Shown here in pieces: positions 13,804 through 15,643 of a stretch of DNA of 15,643 bases. Every line of letters starts with the position of its first letter. The stretch's first letter is position 1. The notes below the pieces were generated by a model. It did no database searches, was not told the origin of the DNA, and saw only the letters and a list, made by a program, of their open reading frames with translations. Location: positions 1 to 15,643 of the forward strand of contig DASWVC010000205.1 of the NCBI GenBank assembly GCA_036401335.1, given 5' to 3'. Source of the stretch: DASWVC01 sp036401335. GTDB lineage: Bacteria; Verrucomicrobiota; Verrucomicrobiia; Chthoniobacterales; JAFAMB01. Both the position numbers and the translations under genes were made by a program.

Positions 13804-14589
13804 ATGAACCCGCTACGCCTGTTGAGCCTGGATTTCGACGGAACCCTGATTGGGCCTTGGAACGGCACCGAACCGGAGATTGCACCGGAATTGATCACCG
13901 GCTTGCGCCGGCTTCGCGGGCAGGGGGTGACCATCGCACTTAACACCGGTCGCACCCTCGCCCTGGTCGACCAGGCGTTGCGCTTTTTCCCCGTCATCCC
14001 CGATTACGCCCTCACCACGGAACGCGAGGTGTACCGCCTGGTAAACGGAAGCTGGGCTGAAGTAGGCCCCTGGAACCAGCGGTGCCACCTAGCCCATCGT
14101 GAGCTGTTCCGAAGGGCTACACCCCTGCTCAATGACATCCAGGCCTACGTCGAAAAGGACACCGAGGCGCGCTTGCACCACGAGGACAATGCCCTGGTCG
14201 GCGTGGTTGCAAAATCAGAGGCGGAAATGGACGGCATTCAGGACTTCATCCGCGACCGGCAGGACCGTTTTCCCGGCTTTTCCACCCAGCGGAACAGCGT
14301 TTACCTGCGTTTCTGCCATGCCGATTACGACAAGGGCAGCGTCCTGCGCGAGCTTCAGCGCGTCCTGGGCATCGGGCCATCGGAAACCTTTGTGGCGGGT
14401 GACAATTTCAACGACCTGCCCATGCTGACCCGCACCTGCGGCCATTGGCTGGCCTGCCCGGCCAACAGCGTTCCTGAGGTAAAAAGCGCCGTGACGGCCG
14501 CCCACGGTTTTGTGGCCGCGACCCCTCACGGGCACGGGATAATCGAAGCACTCACCCGTTTCTTCCCCGTCCAGCTCGGCGCGACGTAG
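13804..14589 (+). CDS. HAD-superfamily phosphatase, Cof-like (type IIB cap)
   Basis: From the ATG at 13804 this is a 261-residue HAD hydrolase. Motif I is LSLDFDGTLIG, with nucleophile D10 and acid D12. Motif II is ALNTGR, with T48. Motif III lysine is K177 in YDKGSVLREL. Motif IV is GDNFNDLPML, with D200 and D204. A cap of about 100 residues lies between motifs II and III, as in Cof/sucrose-phosphatase-like enzymes that act on small sugar or cofactor phosphates; the substrate cannot be told. A GTG at 13777 would add nine residues lacking family similarity, so 13804 is preferred. The gene lies 28 bases after pilC and may be read through from it, but nothing links it to pilus function. Confidence 0.9.
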   Translation: MNPLRLLSLDFDGTLIGPWNGTEPEIAPELITGLRRLRGQGVTIALNTGRTLALVDQALRFFPVIPDYALTTEREVYRLVNGSWAEVGPWNQRCHLAHRELFRRATPLLNDIQAYVEKDTEARLHHEDNALVGVVAKSEAEMDGIQDFIRDRQDRFPGFSTQRNSVYLRFCHADYDKGSVLRELQRVLGIGPSETFVAGDNFNDLPMLTRTCGHWLACPANSVPEVKSAVTAAHGFVAATPHGHGIIEALTRFFPVQLGAT

Positions 14590-14836
14590 GCTTGCGTCCG
14601 CCCCAAGCGCCCTCCCTCAACGCCTCGGGAGCAACCACTCCGCGGTTCCGACCCTGCAGGCAAGCTTTTCGGAAAACACGATTGGCAGATGGAACATTTA
14701 TGCGTTTGCCCTTGTCTTTCCAGCAATCCGTCCTGCACAGTAGCAGCAATGCGTTTGGCAGCGGTTCAAAGCGCGTTCTTTTGGGAGGGTGCGTCTTTGT
14801 CCAAGGGAGAGAACGAAGGAGAGAATAAACAATAAC

Positions 14837-15643
14837 ATGACACGAAGGACCACCCACGCTGGACGGTTGCTGCTTGGCCTGTGGGCCGTGGCGGTGGCGT
14901 CGGCCTACGGCCAGCAAGACCAGGCCCTCATCGATGCGCTGGTGCGCAAGGGCATCCTGTCGGAGAAGGAGGCGCAAAGCATCGAGGCCGAAGTGCAGCA
15001 ACAAGCCGTCCAGGCGGCGCCGGCCCCCGAAAGCAAGCTCAAGCTGGGCGACTGGGTGCAGGAGCTGAAGTTTTCGGGCGACCTGCGCTTGCGCAACCAG
15101 TGGGACCAAACCACGCCGCAGCTGCCCCCGGGGCCGCGCCAAACCAATTACGCCAACAACAGCCAGCGCGACCGCTGGCGGTTGCGGCTGCGGCTCAACG
15201 CCGACTTCAAGCTCAACGACAACTTCTTTGGCGGCGTGCAGCTTACCACCTCGCAGAACGGGGCGGCCGACTCCAGCAACCAGACCCTGGGCCAGGGCTT
15301 CGACAACTACAACATCTTCCTCAGCCGCGCCTACCTGGGCTGGGCCCCGCTGGACGGGGTGACGTTCGTGGGGGGCAAGCAGGCCAACCCCTTCTACACC
15401 ACCAACATGGTCTGGGACCCGGTCGTCAACCCCCAGGGCCTGGTGGAGCGGGTGGACTTCCACAAGCTCTTCAACCTGAGCTTTGGCGAAGGCGCCGCCG
15501 CCGCCGCCGACGCCAAGGCGCCCGTGGCCCCCGGGCCCGCGATGCCGGCCAGCGCGCTGGAGGTCAGCCTGATTGCGGGGCAGTTCATCTTCTTTGACAA
15601 CAACGAGTCCAACGCGGTGACCACGGCGAGCGGGCGCATCAAC
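14837..15643 (+). CDS. Putative outer-membrane porin, N-terminal part (runs off window)
   Basis: The frame is open from ATG 14837 to the last base (269 codons, no stop), so the 3' end lies outside. Residues 1-23 form a signal peptide (TRR, hydrophobic run, A-S-A cleavage site). A short segment, QALIDALVRKGILSEKEAQSIEAEV (29-53), resembles the N-terminal helix of 'putative porin' (Porin_5-like) proteins common in Verrucomicrobiota. From about residue 77, alternating-hydrophobicity strands appear (FSGDLRLRNQW, RWRLRLRLNADFKLNDNFFGGVQLTT), as in outer-membrane beta-barrels. An Ala/Pro-rich insert (about 217-239), including five GCC codons, interrupts the barrel region. Codon third positions are strongly G/C. 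AAGGAGAG lies upstream but somewhat far from the ATG. The role is probably diffusion of small solutes across the outer membrane. Confidence 0.85.
   Translation, partial: MTRRTTHAGRLLLGLWAVAVASAYGQQDQALIDALVRKGILSEKEAQSIEAEVQQQAVQAAPAPESKLKLGDWVQELKFSGDLRLRNQWDQTTPQLPPGPRQTNYANNSQRDRWRLRLRLNADFKLNDNFFGGVQLTTSQNGAADSSNQTLGQGFDNYNIFLSRAYLGWAPLDGVTFVGGKQANPFYTTNMVWDPVVNPQGLVERVDFHKLFNLSFGEGAAAAADAKAPVAPGPAMPASALEVSLIAGQFIFFDNNESNAVTTASGRIN

Noticed and set aside
14552..15463. 303-codon antisense open frame over the porin and its leader
   Set aside because: It is the complement of a well-supported porin with signal peptide; long antisense frames are common where third positions are G/C. Its composition (Val/Gly/Leu repeats) is artefactual.
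14881..15597. 238-codon frame on the plus strand within the porin, rich in Gly/Arg/Pro
   Set aside because: It is a +2 shift of the porin frame; the porin frame has a signal peptide and beta-strand pattern while this one has none.

Overview
The window is a GC-rich (roughly 60%) bacterial chromosome segment with mostly housekeeping content. It holds no transposase, phage gene, CRISPR array or insertion sequence that I can recognise. Several traits together point to a Gram-negative member of the Verrucomicrobiota, perhaps Chthoniobacterales-like. These are a PafA/Dop-type Pup ligase homologue next to outer-membrane genes, a large 'putative porin' with the N-terminal 'ALIDALVRKGILSEKEA' segment, a compact GluRS, a four-helix-bundle (23S rRNA intervening-sequence type) protein flanked by octamer repeats, and PilB/PilC-type machinery. 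This assignment is inferred from protein character, not from a marker search.

Layout. Positions 1-1750 form a metal-handling patch: a secreted cysteine-rich YHS/TRASH-like protein (175-483, +) converges on an RcnA/NicO-type Ni/Co exporter (637-1743, -) that carries a large His-rich inserted domain. An initiator tRNA-fMet follows (1950-2023, -), then a 361-bp AT-variable intergenic stretch. Next is a stand-alone receiver protein (2385-2921, +) whose N-terminus looks like the tail of a lost histidine kinase. Positions 2911-5887 carry the two enzymes of Preiss-Handler NAD salvage, pncA and pncB (both -), on either side of an oppositely oriented lipoprotein N-acetylmuramoyl-L-alanine amidase. Upstream of pncB on the same strand are a secreted thioredoxin-fold protein and a pafA-like gene (7909 down to 6006) that overlap by four bases (GTGA). 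Divergent from pafA run gltX and aroE (8035-10229), two bases apart.

Positions 10231-10743 hold a small repeat-bounded unit. It is a four-helix-bundle gene broken by one in-frame TAA and flanked by inverted 8-bp-phased GC-rich repeats. Next come pilB/gspE and pilC/gspF (10817-13775), a Cof-like HAD phosphatase (13804-14589), and the first 269 codons of an outer-membrane porin that runs off the window end.

The most interesting points are the orphan pafA-thioredoxin pair, with no Pup/UBact, Mpa or proteasome gene nearby; the extra domain in the metal exporter; the repeat-bounded nonsense-disrupted four-helix-bundle gene; the receiver that seems to be a decayed hybrid kinase; and the A-U pair in the anticodon stem of the initiator tRNA.
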